Shown: positions 53,052 to 61,192 of the stretch, piece after piece
Position numbering within the stretch: position 1 is the first letter of the stretch
Layout of the letters: each line of letters starts with the position of its first letter
Source of the DNA: an uncultured Granulosicoccus sp.
GTDB lineage: Bacteria > Pseudomonadota > Gammaproteobacteria > Granulosicoccales > Granulosicoccaceae
Length of the DNA stretch: 64,000 nucleotides
Assembly: GCA_947495035.1 (NCBI GenBank)
Contig: CANLXI010000036.1
Span: forward strand, 1-64,000
Direction of reading: 5' to 3'
Translations under genes and position numbers: made by a program
The notes under the pieces: model-generated
Database searches by the model: none
What the model was told of the DNA's origin: nothing
The model's input: only the letters and a program-made list of their open reading frames with translations

Positions 53052-54115
53052 GCACCGAAATCGCTAGTCGCGTACTGGACTGGTTCGAACAGTACGGGCG
53101 CAAGCACCTGCCCTGGCAGCTGAACAGGACGACCTACCGGGTGTGGGTGTCCGAGATCATGCTGCAGCAGACTCAGGTGAGTACCGTCATCCCGTACTAT
53201 GAGAAGTTCATGCAGCGTTTTCCGGATTTGCCGTCACTGGCGGCAGCACCCGAAGATGAAGTGCTGGCGCACTGGTCGGGTCTGGGTTATTACGCGCGTG
53301 CCAGAAATCTGCACAAGTGCGCAAAGTTGGCTGTCAGCGATCACGGTGGCGCTCTGCCCGAAGAACTCGACGCATTGGTAGCGATGCCGGGCATCGGGCG
53401 TTCTACTGCCGGTGCCATACTCAGTCTGGCGCTCGGGCAGGCGCAGCCGATACTCGATGGCAACGTCAAGCGCGTGCTGGCTCGGCATCAGGCCATCGAC
53501 GGCTGGCCCGGCAAGAGTGAAGTGCTCAATCAGCTCTGGCACATCTCCGAGCAGCAGACACCCACAAACCACGCCGCCGATTTCAATCAGGCGATGATGG
53601 ACCTGGGAGCGACGGTCTGTACCCGCAGCCGGCCCGCCTGTGAGCGCTGTCCGCTGGCTGCTGATTGCCGTGGTCTGGCCATGGGTGAGCCCCAGCGATT
53701 CCCGGGTCGCAAGCCTAAGAAGCAGACACCCACCAGACAGACGGTGATGCTCGCCCTTGAGCTGACCGGGGAGGGCCCTGCCACTGTCGGCACGCTTCTG
53801 GAGCGTCGTCCGCCGTCGGGAATCTGGGGAGGGCTTTGGAGCCTGCCGGAGATCGAGTCGCTGGCGGATTTGGACGCGTGGTTGAATGCTGCAGGCCTGG
53901 AGGCGCGTAGCGACCCCGTCACTGCTGCCCGCCTGCGGCACACCTTCAGCCACTTTCACCTTGATATCGACGTGCAGGCCCTTACCGTTGGCGTAGGCGA
54001 TCAGCGCATTCTGGAGAGTGCGGAGCGTGTCTGGTATAACGGTGGGTCACTACCCGGTGGTGTTGCCGCCCCGGTGACGAAAATCCTGAACAATCTAGTT
54101 GGAGAATTGATTTGA
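53048..54115 (+). CDS. mutY: A/G-specific adenine glycosylase MutY (non-standard start)
   Basis: A helix-hairpin-helix DNA repair glycosylase that removes adenine mispaired with 8-oxoguanine. The conserved N-terminus VLDWFEQYGRKHLPWQ is open from about 53072, but no ATG, GTG or TTG exists in frame between the upstream stop at 52988 and a GTG at 53141, which would cut about 31 conserved residues. GTA at 53048, eight bases after AAGGGG, gives the length of E. coli MutY and is my best guess. Motifs present are EIMLQQTQV, LDGNVKRVLAR and the iron-sulfur cysteines CTRSRPACERCPLAADC. Two GCAGACACCCA copies (53554, 53722) encode Gln-Thr-Pro. Confidence 0.88.
   Translation, partial: VSTEIASRVLDWFEQYGRKHLPWQLNRTTYRVWVSEIMLQQTQVSTVIPYYEKFMQRFPDLPSLAAAPEDEVLAHWSGLGYYARARNLHKCAKLAVSDHGGALPEELDALVAMPGIGRSTAGAILSLALGQAQPILDGNVKRVLARHQAIDGWPGKSEVLNQLWHISEQQTPTNHAADFNQAMMDLGATVCTRSRPACERCPLAADCRGLAMGEPQRFPGRKPKKQTPTRQTVMLALELTGEGPATVGTLLERRPPSGIWGGLWSLPEIESLADLDAWLNAAGLEARSDPVTAARLRHTFSHFHLDIDVQALTVGVGDQRILESAERVWYNGGSLPGGVAAPVTKILNNLVGELI
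53554..53732 (+). repeat. Two copies of GCAGACACCCA inside mutY
   Basis: Copies at 53554-53564 and 53722-53732 have the same orientation and reading frame (Gln-Thr-Pro-Thr) as the copies in moaC, 3.6 kb away. Confidence 0.85.
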
Positions 54116-54384
54116 CAACCCGCATGGTGCAATGCGTCAAGCTGAACAAGGAGGCCCCCGGCCTCGAACGTCCGACCTACCCGGGCGAACTCGGCAAACG
54201 CATTTTTTTCAACATATCTGCTGAGGCCTGGCAGTCGTGGGTATCCCACCAGACCATGCTGATCAATGAGTATCGCCTGACGCCGGTAGACCCCAAGGCT
54301 CGCAAGTTTCTGGAAGAGGAAATGGAAAAATTCCTGTTCAGCGACGATGCCGCCATGCCCGAGGGTTACGTCCCGCCCGAGTAA
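54112..54384 (+). CDS. yggX: YggX, iron-sulfur protection/trafficking protein
   Basis: A 90-residue protein of the YggX family, which protects iron-sulfur clusters against oxidative damage and is commonly encoded next to mutY. Family features are VQCVKLNKEAPGLERP with the conserved Cys, YPGELGKRIF and QTMLINEYRL. The TTG at 54112 overlaps the mutY stop and gives the family's usual N-terminus; an internal ATG at 54124 is an alternative. It shares a transcript with mutY. Confidence 0.93.
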   Translation: MTTRMVQCVKLNKEAPGLERPTYPGELGKRIFFNISAEAWQSWVSHQTMLINEYRLTPVDPKARKFLEEEMEKFLFSDDAAMPEGYVPPE

Positions 54385-54503
54385 GTGCCTGTTCGTGTTG
54401 CGACTCTCCGCATGTGGCTTTGTAACGTGCGGATACGTTGATACACATTGGCTTTCTACTTGCAGTGCTACCATCCTGTAGATTCATTCACAAGGTTGGT
54501 TAG

Positions 54504-57500
54504 ATGTCCCCGAACTCCGGGAATGAGGCAGCCAGACTGGCAGCTTTGCGCGATCTGGACATTCTGGACACGGAGCCGGAGGCTGAATTCGAGTCCATAG
54601 TCGAGGCCGCAGCTGCCCTGTGCGGCATGCCGATGAGCCTGATCTCTCTGGTCGATGAGAATCGCCAGTGGTTCAAGGCCAATGTAGGTCTGCCCGGGGT
54701 GAGCGAAACACCTCGCAGCATGGCGTTCTGCGCGCGCACGATCTTGCAGGATGAGATCCTGGAGGTTGACGACTGCACCACGGACGCCCGATTCCAGGAC
54801 AATCCTCTGGTTACCGGGACACCGGAGTTGCGCTTTTATGCAGGCGTGCCACTGTGCCTGAGTGACGGCTCCCATGTTGGCAGCCTTTGCGTGCTGGACC
54901 GCAAGCCGGGCAAACTGACCGATTCCCAGCGAATCGCCCTGCAGCACCTATCGGAAGCTGCCGTACATGCCCTGGAGTCTCGGCGCACCGCTCGAAATCA
55001 GGTCCTCAATGAATCACGCTTCCGCACCATGTGTTCGTCCTTGTCGGTGGGAGTTTTCGCTCTTGATACGCTAGGCAAGCGAATCTTCGCCAATGAGCGT
55101 CTCAGGCAGATTCTCGGAACCGGCAGCGCAGAGCAATCCGAACAGGATTGCCTGCGCAACCTTCATCCGGATGATCGTGTGTTGTTCATGAATCACTGGC
55201 AGGAAGCTACCGAGAGTGGAGGCGATTTCGAGCTGGAAGTTCGTGTACTGCAGAAGGACGGCTCGGTAGTCACGGCCAAGGTTCTTTCAAGTCCTGTCTT
55301 CTCGGATGACAAGGTGGTGGTCGGAAGAGTGGGGTCGGTGGAAGACGTCACCCTTTCCAAGGAACATCTTGCCGAGCAGTACAGGAACCTGGCGTTGTTG
55401 CGACAGACCGGCACACTGGCAAAGGTCGGTGGCTGGGAGCTGGATGTTTCCAACGAAAAGGTGATCTGGACCGAGCAGACTTGCCTCATTCATGGACTGC
55501 CAACCGACCATGAGCCATTGCTGGCAGAGGCATTGGACTACTACGTGCCGGAGTCGCGACAGAAGCTGATCGCGGCGCTGGACACGCTGAGTGCGGTGGG
55601 TTCCAGCTTCGATCTGGAAGCCCAGTTGCAGCGAGTGGATGGCAAGTGCATCTGGGTTCGCGTCGTGGGTGAGGCTGACCTGGAGGCGGGGAAGGTTGTC
55701 AGGCTTCGGGGTGCAATCCAGGATATCGATGACGCTGTGCGCCAGAGAATGGCGTTGGAGAATGCCCATGAACGCGTCAGTGTAGCAACCGAGAGCGTCG
55801 ATATCGGCGTCTGGGAGTGGGACGCGGAGGCTGAGGGCATCAAGTGCACACCGGTGTTGCTCCGCTTGTATGGCCTGCCCACGACAGACACATGCATCGG
55901 CGTCGATGTCTGGGAACAGATGCTGCACCCGGACGACCGAGCGCGTGCGAGGGAAACTCTGCAACTCGCTCTGGATGGACAAGGCAATTACGACAGCGAG
56001 TTTCGGATTGTTCGTCCCGATGGCGAGGTCCGCCAGATTCACGGTCGTGCTGCGATCACTCGTGATGAGGCAGGACGTCCGGTAAAACTGCTGGGTGTGA
56101 ACTGGGACGTGACCCAGGTCAGACAGTTGACGACCCAGCTTGCCGAGCAGCATGAGCTGATGCAGGTTACGCTGAAGTCCATTGATGATGCGGTAATCAC
56201 CTCGGATACCGAAGGGCGAGTCACCTGGTTGAACCCATCGGCCGAGGTGCTGACCGGGTGGCAGTGCAGCGAAGCGGTCGGACAGCCTCTGAACGTCATC
56301 TACAAGGTTGAGCAGGAGGCGGGAGGGCAGCCTCTGGAGAGTCCGGTGGCTGAATGTCTGAGGCTGGGCAAACCGGTCAACCAGATGCATGATGCCGTGC
56401 TGGTGGCTCGAAGCCGCAGTCGCATTGCCGTGGAAGATTCGGCCTCTCCGATCATGGGCAATGACAACCAGCTACTGGGTGTCGTGCTTGTGTTTCGGGA
56501 TGTCAGCGAGCGGCGACGACTGGCTAGCGAGATGACGCATCGTGCCACTCATGATGAGCTGACCCAGATATACAACCGCTCGGAATTCGAGGTGCGGTTG
56601 CAACAGACGCTGGATGATGTGCACAGGGTGCCGACCAGCCACGCCCTGATGTTCATCGATCTGGACCAGTTCAAGCTGGTCAATGATTCCTGTGGTCACG
56701 CCATCGGCGATCAGCTGTTGCGGCAGATTGCCGATGTCATGTCCGATTCCCTGCGTGAGGGAGATGTGATAGCGAGGCTTGGCGGTGACGAATTCGGTGT
56801 GATTCTGCGTAATTGCGGCGCCGAAGAGGCACGTACCGTCGCGCTGAATCTGTGCCGGCGTGTGGACGAATTCCGCTTCTCACACCAGAGCAGGCGTTTC
56901 CGTATCGGGGCCAGCATCGGGCTGGTGCCGCTGGATGAGCGCTGGAACGATGTGCTGAGTGTCATGCAGGCGGCCGACACCTCCTGCTATGCCGCCAAGC
57001 AGGCGGGACGCAACCGGGTGCATGTCTGGTTCGATACCGATCAGGCCCTGCGCGCGCGACGTGGTGACATGCAATGGGCGGCACGTCTGGAACAGTCACT
57101 GGACGAGAATCGTTTCGAGCTTCACGCGCAGCGTCTGATTGCGCTGAACGGTTCGCAGCCGGGTATCGCGGCTGAGGTTCTGCTGCGTTTACGTGATGAC
57201 ACCGGTGAAATCATACTGCCAACGGTGTTCCTCAGTGCGGCCGAGCGTTTTCATCTGGCGACACGAATCGATCGCTGGGTACTGGAACGCTCGATCGCCA
57301 CGCTGCGCAGGCACTCACGATTGATGGCAGTCGACAAGCTGTGGATCAATCTGTCGGGCCAATCCGTGGGTGATCGGGAGTTTCATGGAGAGGCCATTCA
57401 GATGCTGATGAATGCCGGTCCTGAGATCTGTCGCTGCCTCTGTCTGGAGATCACCGAAACGGCTGCCGTGACCAATATCAACGATGCGGCCCGCTTCATT

Positions 57501-57851
57501 GATCGGCTGCGTTCGCTTGGTGTCACCACTGCTCTGGACGATTTCGGGGCGGGGACATCATCGTTCGGCCATCTGAAGAGCCTGCCGGTGGATGTGCTGA
57601 AGATAGACGGGCAGTTCATCAGTTCGATCATCGATGATCCGCTGAATGCGGCAGCCGTGCGCTGCTTCGTGGATGTCGCCGGTGTCATCGGTCTGAAGAC
57701 CGTGGCTGAACATGTCGATTGTCCGGACGTTCTGGAACGCGTCAGAAGCATGGGGGTGGATTATGCCCAGGGCTTTCTGCTGCACGAGCCCGAGTCGATA
57801 GACGAGGTGCTGGAAATGGACACGGATCAGTCGCGTGAAGCCTCCGGCTGA
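54504..57851 (+). CDS. GAF-PAS-GGDEF-EAL cyclic-di-GMP signalling protein
   Basis: A 1115-residue cytoplasmic protein without membrane segments. It has an N-terminal GAF domain (about 1-165), about four PAS domains (about 170-670), GGDEF (about 680-845) and EAL (about 855-1110). GGDEF is intact at 760-764, preceded at the standard five-residue distance by the inhibitory-site motif R751-E-G-D754. The EAL motif reads EVL (E891), with EITETA, D1012-D1013 in LDDFGAG, KIDG and QGFLLHEP retained, so phosphodiesterase activity is plausible too. It could tune the c-di-GMP sensed by PelD. It stands alone after yggX. Confidence 0.92.
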   Translation: MSPNSGNEAARLAALRDLDILDTEPEAEFESIVEAAAALCGMPMSLISLVDENRQWFKANVGLPGVSETPRSMAFCARTILQDEILEVDDCTTDARFQDNPLVTGTPELRFYAGVPLCLSDGSHVGSLCVLDRKPGKLTDSQRIALQHLSEAAVHALESRRTARNQVLNESRFRTMCSSLSVGVFALDTLGKRIFANERLRQILGTGSAEQSEQDCLRNLHPDDRVLFMNHWQEATESGGDFELEVRVLQKDGSVVTAKVLSSPVFSDDKVVVGRVGSVEDVTLSKEHLAEQYRNLALLRQTGTLAKVGGWELDVSNEKVIWTEQTCLIHGLPTDHEPLLAEALDYYVPESRQKLIAALDTLSAVGSSFDLEAQLQRVDGKCIWVRVVGEADLEAGKVVRLRGAIQDIDDAVRQRMALENAHERVSVATESVDIGVWEWDAEAEGIKCTPVLLRLYGLPTTDTCIGVDVWEQMLHPDDRARARETLQLALDGQGNYDSEFRIVRPDGEVRQIHGRAAITRDEAGRPVKLLGVNWDVTQVRQLTTQLAEQHELMQVTLKSIDDAVITSDTEGRVTWLNPSAEVLTGWQCSEAVGQPLNVIYKVEQEAGGQPLESPVAECLRLGKPVNQMHDAVLVARSRSRIAVEDSASPIMGNDNQLLGVVLVFRDVSERRRLASEMTHRATHDELTQIYNRSEFEVRLQQTLDDVHRVPTSHALMFIDLDQFKLVNDSCGHAIGDQLLRQIADVMSDSLREGDVIARLGGDEFGVILRNCGAEEARTVALNLCRRVDEFRFSHQSRRFRIGASIGLVPLDERWNDVLSVMQAADTSCYAAKQAGRNRVHVWFDTDQALRARRGDMQWAARLEQSLDENRFELHAQRLIALNGSQPGIAAEVLLRLRDDTGEIILPTVFLSAAERFHLATRIDRWVLERSIATLRRHSRLMAVDKLWINLSGQSVGDREFHGEAIQMLMNAGPEICRCLCLEITETAAVTNINDAARFIDRLRSLGVTTALDDFGAGTSSFGHLKSLPVDVLKIDGQFISSIIDDPLNAAAVRCFVDVAGVIGLKTVAEHVDCPDVLERVRSMGVDYAQGFLLHEPESIDEVLEMDTDQSREASG

Positions 57852-57867
57852 ACCGCTGGCATGGGCG

Positions 57868-57890
57868 AGGCGGCCTTCCTTGTGCCGCCT
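57868..57890. terminator. Bidirectional terminator hairpin
   Basis: AGGCGGC and GCCGCCT form a perfect 7-bp stem with a 9-nt loop between the convergent GGDEF-EAL and FN3 genes, 17 bp after the former's stop. No long T-tract is present. Confidence 0.4.
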
Positions 57891-57910
57891 GCCGAGAACC
57901 AGGCGTGAGC

Positions 57911-59755
57911 CTATGGGACGATGATTTCTGCGGGTAGTGATCGATTGCCCGCTTGATCGATGGCAACGACGGTATAGGTCCAGACCGTGTTGCTGCTGGC
58001 CATGTCATCGAAGTAACTCACTCCATCCAGAGTCTTCACAGATACACCATTGCGTTGCAACTCGTAGGTGAGTGCCGGGCTGCTGGCCGGCGGCCGTTGC
58101 CAGAATATCTCGACGGCGGTTGACGAGTAACGACTGCTGCCGGTGAACAGCGGTGTGGGCACCGAGACGGCATTGTTACTGCTCCCGCGAGTCTGCAACG
58201 AGATCGTGGCAGGTGTAGATCGCTGTTCGCCGATGACGGTTCTGACACTGAACAAATATTCAGTGGCTGATTGCAGGTCTGACTGGAACAGGCTGTTTCC
58301 ATCACTCAGTCCCAGGACTACACCATTACGGCTGATTTCGTATTGCACATCGCTTCCCGAGACTCTATCCCAGAAGAGCTCCAGTGCCGTACTCGAGTAG
58401 ACCTCGCCGCGCAATCCGGCTGGTGGGTTGACCGAAGGGTTGACCGGGCCAGAGTCGCCGATGGTAACGGCATTGCCTGCCACTTCCCCTCGCAGTGGTC
58501 GTATGCTGAAGCTGGTGTTCTGCGCATTGTCCAGTCCGTCGACGAAATGACTGGTCACCACACTTGTCGTATCCACGAGTTCACCGTCGCGATAGATCTC
58601 ATAGCCGGTGACAACATCGCCTTGGTCTGTTGCCCGGTCCCAGAACAGTTCCAGCGCATGATCGGAATAGACCTCGCGTCGGAAACCGGCAGGTTTTGCC
58701 GGAAACAGACTCTCTCCAGTCTGCTGACCATAGTTGTCGTAGTAGCGCACGAAGGAGTTGTCGTCATTGATCTGATGGATCTGACCGATGGCCCACAAGA
58801 GGCGAGGCTTGGCATTGTCCAGCAAGACAGAGTCGAAGCCGATGTCGGTTTCGTTGATGTAGCCTTCGCTGATGCAATCTTTCGTGCCATCGAGCGTTTC
58901 GAAGCAGACAGACGGGCTGCCGGTATAGAGCAGGTCGATGGACTTGAACGTTTGTCCCTGGAAATGTTCGGTGTAATGGCTCATGGCGCCAAAGCAGCGC
59001 AAGCTGTCATCTGTCTTCAGAACGCAGGCGGCATAGGGGCCGAGTGCCACCTGTTTGATGGTGCCGAGGCTGGACAGGTCTTCATCGCCGAATTGCTGGT
59101 TCTGATCATTCTCGATGATGGTCTCGCCCCAGCAGACAAGCTGGTCGGTCAGGTCGACGCCACAGGCCTGCTGGTAGTTGACATCGACCTGCTTCAGGTA
59201 GAGCGCGGTTTCCGGTACGGCGCTGACGATAGAGGACTCTCCCCAGCACACGGTACGATTATCGGATTGTATGCCGCAGATCGTGCCGGAGAGATCCAGC
59301 CGGCTCAGCGCAATGTAGCTGGCGTCGGGTTCGGGGATATCATCCAGCGTTGTTGTTTCGAACTCGTACAGTGGATTGTCGACACAGGCTACGCCACTTT
59401 CTGTCCCAATGGCGCAGGCATGGCTGCCGAAGGTGCCCAGTGAAAACTCGGCAATGTCATCGTCCAGCGCATCATTCAGGTATTGAAAGTCCACGCGGTA
59501 ATCCGGACCTGTCGGGGTGATCAGTGGATTTTCGTTCCAGCAGAAGAGCTCTCCAGTGGATTGGAGCAGGCAGGGGCCTTCGAAGTTGGTCTGCAAGTCG
59601 ACCGTTGTGTCCGTGATCTCCGGGCCGGGTCGTGCTTGCAGAATATTGTCAGACTGTTGCGCCTCGGTGGTGACTGGCAGAAGGCCCAGCAGGAGTCCGG
59701 TGGCCAGCAACATCTGTTGCGCAGCCGGAGTAGAAATGTGGTCGCAGGCGAGCAT
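57911..59755 (-). CDS. Secreted protein with six Cys-pair (RCC1-like) repeats and three FN3 domains
   Basis: A 614-residue exported protein. The Sec signal covers residues 1-31 (LLATGLLLGLLPVTTEA). Residues about 45-320 contain six repeats each with a cysteine pair about 10-12 residues apart (for example CLLQSTGELFCW, CGIQSDNRTVCWGE, CGVDLTDQLVCWGE), resembling RCC1/BLIP-II-type beta-propeller blades. Three fibronectin-III-like domains follow, sharing a YSxxALELFWDR core. No enzyme motif or cell-wall anchor is seen. AGAGGA before the ATG at 59755 decides the start. It is probably an extracellular or surface binding protein (inference). Confidence 0.75.
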   Translation of the reverse strand: MLACDHISTPAAQQMLLATGLLLGLLPVTTEAQQSDNILQARPGPEITDTTVDLQTNFEGPCLLQSTGELFCWNENPLITPTGPDYRVDFQYLNDALDDDIAEFSLGTFGSHACAIGTESGVACVDNPLYEFETTTLDDIPEPDASYIALSRLDLSGTICGIQSDNRTVCWGESSIVSAVPETALYLKQVDVNYQQACGVDLTDQLVCWGETIIENDQNQQFGDEDLSSLGTIKQVALGPYAACVLKTDDSLRCFGAMSHYTEHFQGQTFKSIDLLYTGSPSVCFETLDGTKDCISEGYINETDIGFDSVLLDNAKPRLLWAIGQIHQINDDNSFVRYYDNYGQQTGESLFPAKPAGFRREVYSDHALELFWDRATDQGDVVTGYEIYRDGELVDTTSVVTSHFVDGLDNAQNTSFSIRPLRGEVAGNAVTIGDSGPVNPSVNPPAGLRGEVYSSTALELFWDRVSGSDVQYEISRNGVVLGLSDGNSLFQSDLQSATEYLFSVRTVIGEQRSTPATISLQTRGSSNNAVSVPTPLFTGSSRYSSTAVEIFWQRPPASSPALTYELQRNGVSVKTLDGVSYFDDMASSNTVWTYTVVAIDQAGNRSLPAEIIVP

Positions 59756-60074
59756 GAGTTTTTCCTCTGGAGTGGCTGGAAAGGTTTCATCTGGCCGGGT
59801 TGCAGTGGGTGTCCTTACCAGCTCATGTTTGTTGATTGGGCCCCAATGTCCAAAGTCTGTAAAGGTATTAATACCCATGGGTTCAGGGCTTTGGAGCAAG
59901 CAGGATTCGCGCTCGTGCAAAGGCGATTGGACCTGTCGAGGAGAGGTGATCTGCGAGAAGGCGGGGGAGATGAAAGCATGCCCAGCAGCGCCGAAATTGC
60001 GAGAAATACAATGCGTTCCGGCGAGCTGGCGACATGGTTATAGTGTCGCCAGTCGATTGGTGGAGGATTTCGAA
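59756..60074. other. Divergent upstream region of FN3 gene and SDR
   Basis: This 319-bp region carries two perfect palindromes at 59835-59847 and 59864-59875 (see separate entry). I see no gene. In-frame extensions of both neighbours run into it, but ribosome-binding sites favour the shorter starts. Confidence 0.4.
59835..59875. promoter_or_regulatory. Paired palindromes upstream of secreted protein gene
   Basis: ATTGGGCCCCAAT (59835-59847) and GGTATTAATACC (59864-59875) are both perfect palindromes, 16 bp apart, 80 to 120 bp before the FN3 protein start. Either could be an operator for a dimeric regulator. No regulator gene is adjacent. Confidence 0.35.
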
Positions 60075-60770
60075 TTGAATGATACGGACAACAAGGTACT
60101 GCTGATTACCGGTGCATCCAGTGGCATAGGTGCAGCGACCGCGAGAATGGCGGTGGAAGCGGGCTGGCAGGTGGTGTTGGCCGCGCGCAGTGAGGACAAA
60201 TTGCAGAAGCTGGTGCAGAAGCTGGGCGAGGAGCACGCCATGGCGATCACCGTGGACGTGACCGACTATGAGGATCAGCGTGCCATGCTGAAAACGCTTC
60301 TGGAGCGTCATGGACGACTGGACGCGGTCTTTGCAAATGCCGGTGTGGGTGGTGAGCCCGGCGGGTTCTCGGGCGCGCCTGTGGAGTCCTGGGAGACAAT
60401 GGTGAATGTCAACATCCTCGGGGCCGCGTACACCCTGCGAGCGACTCTGGACACCCTGAAGCAGTCTCAGGGGCATCTGCTGCTGACAGGCTCGGTGGCG
60501 GGTCGTCGTACCCTGGCCGGGTCCATGTACTCCGCCAGCAAGTGGGCCGTGTCGGCCATCGGCTACGGTGTGCGGGAAGAACTGCGTGGCACTGGCGTGC
60601 GGGTCACTCTGATAGAACCCGGTCCGGTGGACACCCCCTTCTTCGATGAGCCGATGGACAACTCACTCACGCCCGAGGATGTGGCGCGAACAGTCCTGTT
60701 CGCCTTGTCGCAGCCGAAAACGGTGGATATCCACGAACTCATGGTGTTGCCGACACCCGCGGTGGAATAG
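60075..60770 (+). CDS. Short-chain dehydrogenase/reductase (SDR)
   Basis: A 231-residue classical SDR with cofactor motif TGASSGIGAATAR, FANAGVG, catalytic Ser in LTGSVAGRR and YSASK. Arg in LAARSEDKL after the second strand suggests NADP(H). Related proteins are often annotated as serine or 3-hydroxy acid dehydrogenases (YdfG-like), but the substrate is not evident. The TTG start at 60075 has GGAGG at 60062; upstream in-frame starts would overlap the region carrying the palindromes. It is monocistronic. Confidence 0.85.
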   Translation: MNDTDNKVLLITGASSGIGAATARMAVEAGWQVVLAARSEDKLQKLVQKLGEEHAMAITVDVTDYEDQRAMLKTLLERHGRLDAVFANAGVGGEPGGFSGAPVESWETMVNVNILGAAYTLRATLDTLKQSQGHLLLTGSVAGRRTLAGSMYSASKWAVSAIGYGVREELRGTGVRVTLIEPGPVDTPFFDEPMDNSLTPEDVARTVLFALSQPKTVDIHELMVLPTPAVE

Positions 60771-60851
60771 TCTTTGCGGCGACGATCCGTCCGTTTTTCC
60801 GGGCCACTTGGCGCCTCGGAACATTGATTGCGGAAAATTCTGTATTCATGC

Positions 60852-60880
60852 TTGACGCGGCTGCCGGATTTGGGTCTAAT
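60852..60880 (+). promoter_or_regulatory. tRNA-Phe promoter
   Basis: TTGACG (60852-60857), a 17-bp spacer and TCTAAT (60875-60880) give a strong sigma-70 promoter ending 23 bp before the tRNA. The GC-rich ACGCGC discriminator after it fits stringent control of stable RNA. Confidence 0.7.
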
Positions 60881-60903
60881 ACGCGCTTCGCGCAAGACCT
60901 GAT

Positions 60904-60979
<76 letters not shown>

Positions 60980-61078
60980 TTAAAAATTTTCTTGCTGCTG
61001 AGTACTTTGTTCTGGCTGAGGTCTCGCCGAACTGCCGATACGTCGGCACCCTGGCCGGGCGCCAACGCGGTTGCCGGA

Positions 61079-61098
61079 TCGATTCTGTCCCTGGGCAC
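61079..61098 (+). repeat. 20-bp direct repeat of tRNA-Phe 3' end
   Basis: TCGATTCTGTCCCTGGGCAC repeats tRNA positions 60958-60977 exactly, 121 bp downstream. It is a candidate attachment-site scar of an integrative element or a tRNA remnant. No integrase lies in the visible 3 kb. Confidence 0.8.
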
Positions 61099-61131
61099 TC
61101 CCGCATCTTTGTCAGATTCTGCTTTCTGGCT

Positions 61132-61192
61132 CTACCCGATTAACGGGCTCCGGCTTGCTCATGAAGGGCTTTATTCAGGACTTATCGGGTAG
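61132..61192. repeat. Inverted repeat abutting the aldo/keto reductase stop
   Basis: CTACCCGAT (61132-61140 region) and ATCGGGTAG (61184-61192) are exact reverse complements with a loop of about 43 nt, ending at the stop codon of the leftward reductase gene. It might act as a 3' stem for that transcript; the long loop makes this weak. Confidence 0.35.

Noticed and set aside
59517..60074. Extended N-terminus of the SDR at 60075
   Set aside because: It overlaps the divergent FN3 gene and its promoter region; the Rossmann motif and GGAGG site fix the start at 60075.
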